Source: a virus
IMG/VR virus record: IMGVR_UViG_3300044619_000238
Coordinates: 1-36,540 of that record
Reading direction: 5' to 3' (one strand)
Length of the DNA: 36,540 nt
Numbering within the stretch: the first letter of the stretch is position 1; every line of letters begins with the position of its first letter. Positions 22,675 through 30,779 of this stretch are shown here, piece by piece. Under the pieces are notes generated by a model. The model made no database searches, had not been told where the DNA came from, and was given only the letters and a program-made list of their open reading frames with translations. The position numbers and the translations under genes are program-made.

Positions 22675-23394
22675 ATGAACACATATTATTTAGAAGTAAA
22701 TGAGAATGATGAAACAGGAGTAACTGCTGTTGCATTCGTAGATAAACCAGCCATTGAATTGAACTGGAAGCAATTTAAAAGTGATTTTGTAGTTGAGCCA
22801 AGACATGGCGAAAGTCAAGAAGAATTTGTTAGTAGATGTATAGGTGTTGAAGTAGGCAATGGTAAAGAAACAGATCAAGCTGCTGCTATTTGTTATGCTA
22901 AATGGGATGCTAAATCATTTAGCTTCCAAACTACCGACAAAGAACGTAGAATTGTAAGCGGTGTATTGATGTTAGCCAATACTCCTATCTATAGGAGGGA
23001 TGATAAGATAGGGGAATATAATGTGATTTTTACTCCAGATACCATTGAAAAAATAGTAAATAAATTTTTTAAACAAGGTAATCAAGCATCAGTAAACGGA
23101 ATGCACAATGCAGATTTTACTATTGATGGTGTTTACATGTTTGAATCTTTTATCATTGATAAGTCAAGAGGTATAAAAGCACCAGAGGGATTTGGTGATA
23201 TACCGGAGGGCAGCTGGTTTGGTAGCTTTAAAGTAGAAAATCAAGATATTTGGGATAGCTACATTAAGACCGGAGTATTTAAAGGCTTTAGTGTTGAGGG
23301 CATGTTTAATCAATCACTTACAAAAGCTGATAATGCTTATAGTCAGATGCTAAATTTATTGGATGAGTTACTTCTACTGGCACAAAATAAATAA
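22675..23394 (+). CDS. Prohead protease, XkdF/S78_2-like, with an inserted segment (239 aa)
   Basis: The protein starts with LEVNENDETGVTAVAFVDKPAIE, the usual N-terminus of XkdF-like phage proteases. The catalytic pair is visible: His144 in NGMHN and Ser206 in GFSVEG. It should cut the scaffold and trim capsid proteins during head maturation. Between about residues 42 and 80 lies a Cys-containing segment (RHGESQEEFVSRCIGVEV...ETDQAAAICYAKWD) that is not part of the protease core and looks like a separate short motif. The gene starts the head operon, behind a TTATACTTAC box, and is followed by scaffold and capsid genes. Confidence 0.8.
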   Translation: MNTYYLEVNENDETGVTAVAFVDKPAIELNWKQFKSDFVVEPRHGESQEEFVSRCIGVEVGNGKETDQAAAICYAKWDAKSFSFQTTDKERRIVSGVLMLANTPIYRRDDKIGEYNVIFTPDTIEKIVNKFFKQGNQASVNGMHNADFTIDGVYMFESFIIDKSRGIKAPEGFGDIPEGSWFGSFKVENQDIWDSYIKTGVFKGFSVEGMFNQSLTKADNAYSQMLNLLDELLLLAQNK

Positions 23395-23398
23395 TTAA

Positions 23399-23407
23399 AA
23401 TACTTAC
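23399..23407 (+). promoter_or_regulatory. Weak TTATACTTAC-like box (AATACTTAC) before the scaffold gene
   Basis: AATACTTAC matches the box at all but one of its last nine positions, but lies 17 bases before the ATG at 23425 rather than 4. It may be a weaker member of the set or chance. Confidence 0.25.
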
Positions 23408-23424
23408 TATTAAAGACAAATATC

Positions 23425-24015
23425 ATGTCAGACAAAAACAATTTATTAATCGAAAAATTTGAACAACTTAAAAATGTGTTTACAAGCACATTCAGCAGTC
23501 AATCTGCAGAAGTTGTATCAGAATCTTTTGCAACTGTTAAAACAGCTGAGGGGGTAGAATTAACCATCGAGGGTGAGTTAGCAGTAGGCTCAAAAGTTAC
23601 AATGCAAGATACCAGCGGCCAATTAGTACCAGCACCTGAGGGTGCGCATACGTTGGAAGATGGAACTGTTATTGTTATACTTAATGGGGCTATCTCTGAA
23701 ATAAATCCAAAAGCTGAAGCCCCAAGTGTTGAGGTGGAAGTAGAAAACAAAGGATTGGATTTTACAACACAAATTAATACTATTTCTGAGGTATTAAATT
23801 CTTTAACTGCAAGAATTGAGGGTATTGAAAAAACAGTAGCTGCTCAAACTTTTGCTAAAGTTGAAGATTTAGAAAGCATTAAAGAAGTAGTTACTAAGAC
23901 TTATGCAGTAGTTGAGGGGTTAGTAAATACTCCATCTGCAACAGTTGAAAATAAATTTAGCACTAATAAACGTGCAGATAAAATAAACGAATTAAGAAAC
24001 CTATTAAACAACTAA
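23425..24015 (+). CDS. Probable scaffold protein (196 aa)
   Basis: This acidic protein has a small beta domain in the middle (VELTIEGELAVGSKVTMQDTSGQLVPAPEGAHTLEDGTVIVI) and helical, coiled-coil-like ends (LDFTTQINTISEVLNSLTARIEGIEKTVAAQ). It sits between prohead protease and major capsid protein, the standard scaffold position, and acidic helical proteins are typical there. Assignment rests on position and composition; no family motif is seen. Confidence 0.7.
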   Translation: MSDKNNLLIEKFEQLKNVFTSTFSSQSAEVVSESFATVKTAEGVELTIEGELAVGSKVTMQDTSGQLVPAPEGAHTLEDGTVIVILNGAISEINPKAEAPSVEVEVENKGLDFTTQINTISEVLNSLTARIEGIEKTVAAQTFAKVEDLESIKEVVTKTYAVVEGLVNTPSATVENKFSTNKRADKINELRNLLNN

Positions 24016-24019
24016 GATC

Positions 24020-24931
24020 ATGTCATTTGTAGTATCAAGTTTAACAAATTATACTAACGAGCAAAGCAAAAAATTAATCGCTGCCGTTCAGTTCAAAGCA
24101 GAAACAGCTGCATTAGCTGCAATTCAAACAGGTGTAAAGAGTGCTGCTGCTTTACAAATATTAACAGTTGATCCAGTGCCTCAAGATGGTGCTTCATGTG
24201 GATTTAACGCATCAGGTACAACTACATTCACTCAAAGAACAATAACTGCTAAATCAGTTAAGTTTGAAGAGATTATGTGTTTAAGAGATTTAGAAACTAA
24301 ATGGACACAAATTCTTTTAAGAAACGGTCAGAAATATAGCGAAGCTGATGTACCAGCAGTTATTATTGATGAAATCACTAAGAAAATCATGGCACGTTTA
24401 GAAACTGCGGATTGGCAAGGTGATACTACTTCTGGTAATGCTTACATCAAAACTTATGATGGGTTAGCTAAAATTATTAAGGCTGCTTCTGGAGTAGTAC
24501 AAGCAACTTCTTCTACAATTAACGAAACTAACATCCGTACAATTATGCGTGATATTGTTTCTAAAGTACCAGATGCTTTAAAAGGAAACCCTGAATTTAC
24601 TATATTCTGCGGGTATGATGCTTACACTACTTATTTAAATAAGATTAGTGCTGACAACCATTTCCATATGTTTGATGCTTCTGTTTATGGTGAAATGCGA
24701 GTTGAAAATTCACCTTATAAATTAAAAGCAGTTCATGGATTAGATGGCACAAATGAGATTTATGCTGCTTTACCATCTAACTTAGTATTAGGTGTAGATA
24801 TGGAGGGTGAAGAAGAAAAAGCTGCATTGTGGTATTCTCAAGATGATGACAATGTTAAGTATTCATTCCGTTTCCGTAGAGGCTGGCAGATTGCAATACC
24901 ATCAGAGGTTATTAAATACGCTAACACTTAA
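24020..24931 (+). CDS. Major capsid protein (303 aa)
   Basis: Order (protease, scaffold, this gene), size and composition fit an HK97-fold major capsid protein. It is balanced alpha/beta, with a long helix IIDEITKKIMARLETADWQGD (about 115-135, spine-helix-like), a P-domain-like segment (LKGNPEFTIFCGYDAYTTYLNKI) and an A-domain-like end (NEIYAALPSNLVLGVDMEGE...KYSFRFRRGWQIAIPSEV). Codons are more regular than in its neighbours, as for highly expressed genes. It is followed by a terminator. A direct motif match to a named family is not claimed. Confidence 0.8.
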   Translation: MSFVVSSLTNYTNEQSKKLIAAVQFKAETAALAAIQTGVKSAAALQILTVDPVPQDGASCGFNASGTTTFTQRTITAKSVKFEEIMCLRDLETKWTQILLRNGQKYSEADVPAVIIDEITKKIMARLETADWQGDTTSGNAYIKTYDGLAKIIKAASGVVQATSSTINETNIRTIMRDIVSKVPDALKGNPEFTIFCGYDAYTTYLNKISADNHFHMFDASVYGEMRVENSPYKLKAVHGLDGTNEIYAALPSNLVLGVDMEGEEEKAALWYSQDDDNVKYSFRFRRGWQIAIPSEVIKYANT

Positions 24932-24962
24932 TTAACTAATTAATTTAACCTTAAAGCCCTCA

Positions 24963-24985
24963 CCACCATAATGGTGGGGGTTTTT
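24963..24985 (+). terminator. Intrinsic terminator after the capsid gene
   Basis: CCACC (24963-24967) pairs with GGTGG (24973-24977) around ATAAT, extended by flanking CC/GG pairs, and is followed by TTTTT (24981-24985). It may reduce readthrough into the next gene relative to capsid. Confidence 0.75.
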
Positions 24986-25003
24986 AATTAAAACATAAAA
25001 AAC

Positions 25004-25516
25004 ATGCCTTGTTTATTAACATCCGGATATACATTAGACTGCGCAGATAGCGTAGGAGGTATAAAAAAAATATACATCACAGAGTTAGCGAATAAAGCTT
25101 CGATAACTGCTGCAAGTGGAATTATAACAGCATTTACTTTAAGTGCTGGTAAAAAATTCTTCACTTATGAATTGCAAAAAGAAACTTCAAACTTAGTAGA
25201 AAACATCACTCGCAATAGTGTTAATGGTACTACATTTTATGAGCAAGTATTACAATTTACTATTCGCAAAATGGCTGCATCATTAAGAAACGAGATTAAG
25301 TTATTAGCACAAAATAACGTAATGATTATAGTATTAGACCGTAATGGCAAATACTGGTTATTAGGTGAAAACAACGGATGCGAGATGACTAATTCAACTG
25401 CTGCTACAGGTACTGCAATGGGTGATTTTAACGGATATACTTTGAATTTTCAAGGTATGGAAGAAGCACCATGCCAGGAAGTAAGCTCAGGATTAATCGC
25501 TGCCTTAACAGCATAA
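25004..25516 (+). CDS. Probable major tail tube protein (170 aa)
   Basis: It starts MPCLLTSGYTLDCADSVGGIKKIYITEL, a recognisable start for a frequent Bacteroidetes phage structural protein. The remainder is beta-rich (FFTYELQKETSNLVENITRN...YEQVLQFTIRKM) with a long middle helix and ends in GYTLNFQGMEEAPCQEV, the strand pattern of tail tube subunits. It has its own terminator behind it, as expected for an abundant virion protein. Tail tube is my best reading; a minor head protein cannot be excluded. Confidence 0.6.
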   Translation: MPCLLTSGYTLDCADSVGGIKKIYITELANKASITAASGIITAFTLSAGKKFFTYELQKETSNLVENITRNSVNGTTFYEQVLQFTIRKMAASLRNEIKLLAQNNVMIIVLDRNGKYWLLGENNGCEMTNSTAATGTAMGDFNGYTLNFQGMEEAPCQEVSSGLIAALTA

Positions 25517-25547
25517 CAAAAGTCTTTATCGTAGTTTAGGCTTTTAG

Positions 25548-25575
25548 CCCCATGTTGATGGCATGGGGTTTTTTT
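25548..25575 (+). terminator. Intrinsic terminator after the tail tube gene
   Basis: CCCCATG (25548-25554) and CATGGGG (25562-25568) form a 7-bp stem with loop TTGATGG, followed by seven T (25569-25575). Confidence 0.88.
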
Positions 25576-25594
25576 GTTACATAATACTATTGAT

Positions 25595-25604
25595 TTATAC
25601 TTAC
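25595..25604 (+). promoter_or_regulatory. TTATACTTAC box 3, candidate phage late promoter or start signal
   Basis: The third exact copy of the 10-mer, ending 4 bases before the ATG at 25609 and 19 bases after a terminator T-run. Terminator-then-box repeats the arrangement at 15847-15909. Confidence 0.55.
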
Positions 25605-25608
25605 TAAT

Positions 25609-26007
25609 ATGATACAGATAACAAAGGGAACTACTAATAATGTGGCATTAACCTTAACAGAAAAATGCACATTAACAAGCCCATATTACTTATTTGTTTT
25701 TCAATCAGATGAAACAAGGAATTTATATAAGTTTATCGCTGCTGATACTTCTACCCATCCTGATAGGTATAATTTATTTGCTATTGTTGAAACAGATAGC
25801 AGTCCTGATCCTTTGGCTGGTGAGATTGAGTTGCCGATTGTTGGATTTTATAAATATAAAGTTTATGAGCAAACCAGTTCAACTAACTTAAATCCGGCAC
25901 TTGCAACTGGAATTGTGGAGGTAGGTAAAGTACAAGTAATTGACACACCAGCAGCAGATGACAAATTAAATAATACTAATAATATTAACTACGTTTATAA
26001 TGAGTAG
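25609..26007 (+). CDS. Small beta-rich structural protein (132 aa)
   Basis: The product starts MIQITKGTTNNVALTLTEK and looks like a compact beta sandwich (YYLFVFQSDETRNLYKF...GEIELPIVGFYKYKVYEQTSSTNLNP). An acidic Asn-rich tail follows. It has its own upstream TTATACTTAC box and overlaps the portal gene by 8 bases. I recognise it only as a typical small virion protein of Bacteroidetes phages, without firm function; a role at the head or tail surface is likely. Confidence 0.55.
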   Translation: MIQITKGTTNNVALTLTEKCTLTSPYYLFVFQSDETRNLYKFIAADTSTHPDRYNLFAIVETDSSPDPLAGEIELPIVGFYKYKVYEQTSSTNLNPALATGIVEVGKVQVIDTPAADDKLNNTNNINYVYNE

Positions 26008-28246
26008 AGGTTTAAAAGGCGAATATAAAATTAGCCACATAGCATTTGAAAATCACAAAGTACCAGAATTTAAAGAGGTAAGGGGTAAAGATATAATTCT
26101 GTTTGGTGATAATAATTTATATCCGCAATACTTAATTGAATTAGTTAATAGGTCATCTAAGCATAATGCTATTATAACTGGTAAAGCTGCATTTATAACT
26201 GGTCAAGGTTTTGAAACTTCAGAAGATTCAGCTTTGCAGTCTTTTATAAATAACACTAATGGAGATAATTTAAACAAGGTATTGTATAAGGCTGCATGGG
26301 ATTTAGAGTTATTTGGTGGCTTTGCTTTACAAATAGATTTTGGAATATTGGGTAATAAAATTGCTTTAATTAGCCATATTGATATATCTAAACTAAGAAA
26401 AGTTAAAGATGAAAGTATTATACTTTATTCAGATAATTGGGCATTAGGAAGCAGAGCAGAAAAGATAACTTATAAAGTTTGGGATGCAACTGCTAAAAGA
26501 GAGGGTACTTATATTTATTATTTTAAGCAGTATAGAACTGGCATAGAAACTTATCCAATACCTGAATATATTGGTAGCATAGCAGCTATTGAAACAGATG
26601 TAGAGATAAACAACTTCCACTTAAATAATATTAAGCAAGGTTTTGCAGCTGGTATGATGGTAAACTTCAATAATGGAGTACCTAATAATCCAGAAAAGCA
26701 AAGAGAGATTGAACGTAAATTAAAAGCTAAATTTCAAGGAACTGATAATGCTGGTGGTGTAGTAATTAACTTTAGCGATAGCCCAGAAAAGAAGCCTGAT
26801 ATTTTACCACTTCAGCCAAGTGATTTAGATAAGCAGTTTGAGCAGTTAAGGAAAGATACCAACCAAGAAATATTTACAGGTCATAAGATTACAAGCCCTC
26901 AGTTGTTTGGTGTTGATGGCGAAAGTGCATTTAGTAGAAATGTTATTAATGATGCACAGGAAGCATTCCAAGTTAATTACATTACCCCTAAACAGAGATT
27001 ATTAGAAGAATGTTTTAACTATTTAGCTAAGATTAATGGAATAGTAGTTGAATTAGTTATTGTTAAAAACAAAAGTTTAGGTATAGCCTTTAGTGAGCAA
27101 ACTGTAGTTAGTGTAATGACTAAAGAAGAAATAAGAGAGCATTTAGGTTTACCACCATTAGCGGTTAATGTAGTAGAACAATCACCAGATCAGGCGCAAC
27201 CTCAAGGCATGGTTAATGACCATTTAAAAGGATTAACTGGCAGACAGACACAGAATTTAATGCGTATAGTTAGAAATTATGATCGTGGTAAGATAACTAA
27301 AGACCAGGCATTATTAATGATTAAATCAGGTTTTGGATTGAGTGATGAAGAAGCATTGACTTTTTTAGGCGAAACAAACGACCAGCAGTTTAGCATTGAT
27401 TTATCAGCTGAGCAAACTAAGATATTACAACTATTAGATAAGGCCCCAATGCTGGATGATAAACAGCTAAGTGTTTTATTAAATATACAAATTGAATTTA
27501 TTAAGCCATTAATTTTAAGACTAAAAGAATTAGGATTAATTGAAGAAGTAAACATAGCTGGTGAACATCGCAGATTATTAAGCGAAGCTGGTGAAAAGTA
27601 TGCAGAATTATACTCAGGTGATTTTACTTCAGAGGTAATGGATGACAAGAGAAAGTTAGATATATTTATGTCATTTGGCGAAGAATTTACAAAAGATAAC
27701 TGTTATAAATTTGCTTCTGAATTTGAATTAACTCAATTAGATAAAAGCATTTTAGCAAGTATTAAAGGTAATAAAAGATTAGATATATCAGCACTTTCAA
27801 GGTCATCTAAAGTAAATGAATCAGATATTAATGATAGATTAATCGCATTAAAAGATGAGGGTATAATCAATATCAAAGAGATTAAATCTTATGGCATAAC
27901 GGAATTAGAATATAAGATAACCGATAAGGGTAATTCTATTTTTAAAGATAGTGAGCCTAAAGTAAAAATGATTGAGGTATTTTATAAGTATGGCAAAAAT
28001 CCAACGGTTAAAGGCCCAGCAGTTATTGATACTACAAGAGAATTTTGCAGAGAAATGATTAATGCAACTAATACTGATAATAATAAATTTAAGTTATTTA
28101 GTCGCACAGATATAAATAAATTAAGCAATGTATTGGGTTATAATGTTTGGGAACAGCGAGGTGGTTATTATCATAATCCTAATAATAATACAACAACACC
28201 ATACTGCAGACATATTTGGCAACCTGTTAAAATAGTTAAAAAATGA
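26000..28246 (+). CDS. Portal protein with C-terminal winged-helix-like and CRHxW domains (748 aa)
   Basis: The N-terminal ~450 residues read as a portal: LFGDNNLYPQYLIELVNRSSKHNAII, then membrane-free alpha/beta stretches, LKAKFQGTDNAGGVVI and IFTGHKITSPQLFGVDGESAFS, typical of the wing and stem. Residues about 467-535 (EQTKILQLLDKAPMLDDKQ...RLKELGLIEEV) and 571-650 (LDKSILASIKGNKRLDISA...RLIALKDEGII) each look like a winged helix. The last 90 residues end with TREFCREMI, TDINKLSNVLGYNVWEQRGGYY and YCRHIW, the pattern of the C-terminal domain of phage head morphogenesis proteins. Portals usually have 450-550 residues, so this is a fusion. Confidence 0.75.
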   Translation: MSRGLKGEYKISHIAFENHKVPEFKEVRGKDIILFGDNNLYPQYLIELVNRSSKHNAIITGKAAFITGQGFETSEDSALQSFINNTNGDNLNKVLYKAAWDLELFGGFALQIDFGILGNKIALISHIDISKLRKVKDESIILYSDNWALGSRAEKITYKVWDATAKREGTYIYYFKQYRTGIETYPIPEYIGSIAAIETDVEINNFHLNNIKQGFAAGMMVNFNNGVPNNPEKQREIERKLKAKFQGTDNAGGVVINFSDSPEKKPDILPLQPSDLDKQFEQLRKDTNQEIFTGHKITSPQLFGVDGESAFSRNVINDAQEAFQVNYITPKQRLLEECFNYLAKINGIVVELVIVKNKSLGIAFSEQTVVSVMTKEEIREHLGLPPLAVNVVEQSPDQAQPQGMVNDHLKGLTGRQTQNLMRIVRNYDRGKITKDQALLMIKSGFGLSDEEALTFLGETNDQQFSIDLSAEQTKILQLLDKAPMLDDKQLSVLLNIQIEFIKPLILRLKELGLIEEVNIAGEHRRLLSEAGEKYAELYSGDFTSEVMDDKRKLDIFMSFGEEFTKDNCYKFASEFELTQLDKSILASIKGNKRLDISALSRSSKVNESDINDRLIALKDEGIINIKEIKSYGITELEYKITDKGNSIFKDSEPKVKMIEVFYKYGKNPTVKGPAVIDTTREFCREMINATNTDNNKFKLFSRTDINKLSNVLGYNVWEQRGGYYHNPNNNTTTPYCRHIWQPVKIVKK

Positions 28247-28620
28247 GTTATCAAATCTATAACGATACTGCAACACTTAAAATAGTTGAAAATGGCGCAA
28301 CGAGAAACCTTGCTAAAGCTATTTGTGGTGTTAGAGATTTTGGTGATTATATTGTTTTTAGCTATAATGTTGATAACGATTATTTAAAGATATTATATTC
28401 TGATGTAACTGTACCATCAAGCGCATCAGCAACCGCATTGAGAAATACCATAAATGGATATTTAACACAAACTATATCAACTACTATAGATACAACTGGA
28501 TTAGCTACAAGTGCAAAGCAACAACAAATGATAGCTTTATTGCAACAATTAGTTAATTGTAGTTGTAATACTCAGCCTTGTGGCTCAAATGGTTATGTTC
28601 AAACAATTTTATTAGCGTAA
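28243..28620 (+). CDS. Hypothetical structural protein (125 aa)
   Basis: The protein begins MSYQIYNDTATLKIVENGATRNLAK, a beta-rich start, with a helical middle (ATALRNTINGYL; AKQQQMIALLQQLV) and a Cys cluster NCSCNTQPCG near the end. It overlaps the portal gene by ATGA and the next gene as TAATG. Its beta-helix mixture resembles small virion accessory proteins encoded before fibres. No family name is offered. Confidence 0.55.
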   Translation: MSYQIYNDTATLKIVENGATRNLAKAICGVRDFGDYIVFSYNVDNDYLKILYSDVTVPSSASATALRNTINGYLTQTISTTIDTTGLATSAKQQQMIALLQQLVNCSCNTQPCGSNGYVQTILLA

Positions 28621-30434
28621 TGGAAAAAATAATAATAGGTGTAGGTTATGGCTCATATAGTTTTGATGCTGCTTTAAAACAAGTTACGATAAGCGGTGTT
28701 ACTACTGTTACAATAGAGCAATTTTTGTTAATAGTTAATGTAACACAGGATACTGTTATATATAATCCTACTTGTACTGATTTAGGTGGTACATTATCGG
28801 GTAGTGTTTTAACTTTAGATTATGATACTACTTTATTTAATAATACAGATGATTTACAAATTCATTTTGCATTAAATACAACAACGGATAATTCTCCAAG
28901 TATTTTAGCTACTGAAGCAACATTATTAGATATAAACGAAAATTTAACTGCTGGAATTATAGTAGAGCCAGTACACGATGATATATTAGGTGTTGCGGTT
29001 AGTGGAACAAGAAATAATCAAATAGAAGTAAGCTTTGATACTGCATTTGATAGTTCGGTAGTAACCAATACACATACAAGCACAGGAAGCGCAACAATAT
29101 CAAACGGACACGCATTATATTCAACAGGAACAAACGCTAATGGTACTTCTAAAGCGGTTTCAGTTATTACTTTAAATTATAGACCAGCGCACGAAGAATA
29201 TGTTTATTTTACTGCTGCTTTTACAACTCCAACAAGTGCAAATTCAAACCAACGATTAGGTTTATACGATGCAAATAATGGTTTTTTTATAGGGTATAAT
29301 GGTCTTAATTTTGGTGTTACTAAAAGAACAAGCGGTAGCGATACATTTACAAATAGAACAAGTTGGAATACCGATTTACTTACAGGATTAGCAAGTAGTA
29401 AATTTACACGAAACGGAACACCAGAAGCAATTAACTTAACTTATTCTAATTTATTTAGAATTAGATTTGCGTGGTTAGGTTCTGCTTCGGTAGTATTTGA
29501 GGTGTTTTCTCCTGATGGGAAATGGGTAATTTTTCACACTTTAAAAGTTCCAAACAGCCAATTAAACCCATCCATAACAACTCCTAATTTACCCATAACA
29601 TTAGAAGTTCTAAAATCGGGTGCAGATGCAACTAACTTAATTGTTTATACTGCTTGTTGGGCTGCCGGTACTACTTCAAACTATTCTAAAATAACAGATA
29701 CTCTTACCGATAATACTTTAGCTAATTTAACACGTTCTGTTATAACAGGTAGAGCAAGCACCGGAGGAGGTTCATATTACAATGTAAAAGTTAATCCAAG
29801 CGGTTCATTACAAACTTCAATAGGTGATATAACTGGAGTAGTAGGACAAAACACGATGGCTAATTCATTACCTGTAACTATTGCTTCAAACCAAACAGCA
29901 ATACCTATAAGCGATAATGGAGGTAGCGTAACTGTTGATGGTTCAGTAACTGTTAGTGGAACGGTAACTGCAAATACAGGATTAAGTCAGCCATTAACTG
30001 ATGCACAATTAAGAGCCTCAGCGGTTCCAATATCAGGAACAGTAGCTATTAGTAATTCAAGCGTAGAAATAAGTAATGATGTAGGAAATCCAGTACCAGT
30101 TAGTGGAACAGTAACTATTACTCCAAGTGGAACTCAAACGATAACAGGTAGTGTTTCGGTAAGCAATTTTCCAGCTACTCAACCAGTAAGCGCAGCGAGT
30201 TTACCACTTCCAACAGGTGCAGCAACATCTTCAGAACAAACAACATCAAATAATTATTTAGCGGCTTTAAATTCACTTACACCAACTCAATATGACTATA
30301 TTAATTGTAGTTATACGAGTGGTAATTTAACAGGAGTAGTTTATAAGTCAGGTGGTAGTGGTGGTACAACAGTATCTACACTTACACTTACTTATGATGT
30401 AAACAATAATTTAACTTCAGTAACTAAAACATAA
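28620..30434 (+). CDS. Tail fibre/adhesion protein with lectin-like middle part (604 aa)
   Basis: The ATG at 28620 gives TAATG coupling with the previous gene; the longer frame from 28578 is disregarded. The middle (EEYVYFTAAFTTPTSANSNQRLGLYDANNGFFIGYNGLNFGVTKR...IRFAWLGSASVVFEVFSPDGKWVIFHTLK) reads like a jelly-roll, carbohydrate-binding-type module common in phage fibres. The C-terminal part is a series of short beta repeats around VSGTV and ISGTV (about 445-530). It would contact the host surface. No hydrolase motif is visible. Receptor assignment is not possible. Confidence 0.65.
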   Translation: MEKIIIGVGYGSYSFDAALKQVTISGVTTVTIEQFLLIVNVTQDTVIYNPTCTDLGGTLSGSVLTLDYDTTLFNNTDDLQIHFALNTTTDNSPSILATEATLLDINENLTAGIIVEPVHDDILGVAVSGTRNNQIEVSFDTAFDSSVVTNTHTSTGSATISNGHALYSTGTNANGTSKAVSVITLNYRPAHEEYVYFTAAFTTPTSANSNQRLGLYDANNGFFIGYNGLNFGVTKRTSGSDTFTNRTSWNTDLLTGLASSKFTRNGTPEAINLTYSNLFRIRFAWLGSASVVFEVFSPDGKWVIFHTLKVPNSQLNPSITTPNLPITLEVLKSGADATNLIVYTACWAAGTTSNYSKITDTLTDNTLANLTRSVITGRASTGGGSYYNVKVNPSGSLQTSIGDITGVVGQNTMANSLPVTIASNQTAIPISDNGGSVTVDGSVTVSGTVTANTGLSQPLTDAQLRASAVPISGTVAISNSSVEISNDVGNPVPVSGTVTITPSGTQTITGSVSVSNFPATQPVSAASLPLPTGAATSSEQTTSNNYLAALNSLTPTQYDYINCSYTSGNLTGVVYKSGGSGGTTVSTLTLTYDVNNNLTSVTKT

Positions 30435-30775
30435 TGGCACTAAAGACAGTATTTAATCCGTTTACAGGTCGTTTTGATATGATACAAGACGTTGCGGTGA
30501 TTGACACTACCGTAACTTTTGACTTTGGTAATGAGGAAAATAAAGCAGAAACAACCGTAACAAATAGTTTATTTAGCAATACTATTTTAGCTACAAGCAT
30601 ATTGCCAGTTGATGAAAATGGAACTACATTTGCAAGTTTTGACGATTGGGTTAATAATGGAGTAAATGCAACTGTTATAAGTATTTCGGGTAATAATATT
30701 AATTTAGGCGCAATAGCTAACAATAACGCAACAGGAAACTATAAAGCAATATTAAAAACAACAATTAAACTATAA
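30434..30775 (+). CDS. Small fibre-associated protein (113 aa)
   Basis: The start overlaps the fibre stop as TAATG. The product begins MALKTVFNPFTGRFDMIQDV, a motif frequently seen at the N-terminus of small phage fibre-linked proteins (structural 'NPFTG.FD.V' start). It continues as a beta-rich, Thr/Asn-rich chain ending NATGNYKAILKTTIKL. It may cap or connect the fibres on either side. The function is inferred only from position and composition. Confidence 0.6.
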   Translation: MALKTVFNPFTGRFDMIQDVAVIDTTVTFDFGNEENKAETTVTNSLFSNTILATSILPVDENGTTFASFDDWVNNGVNATVISISGNNINLGAIANNNATGNYKAILKTTIKL

Positions 30776-30779
30776 TAAA

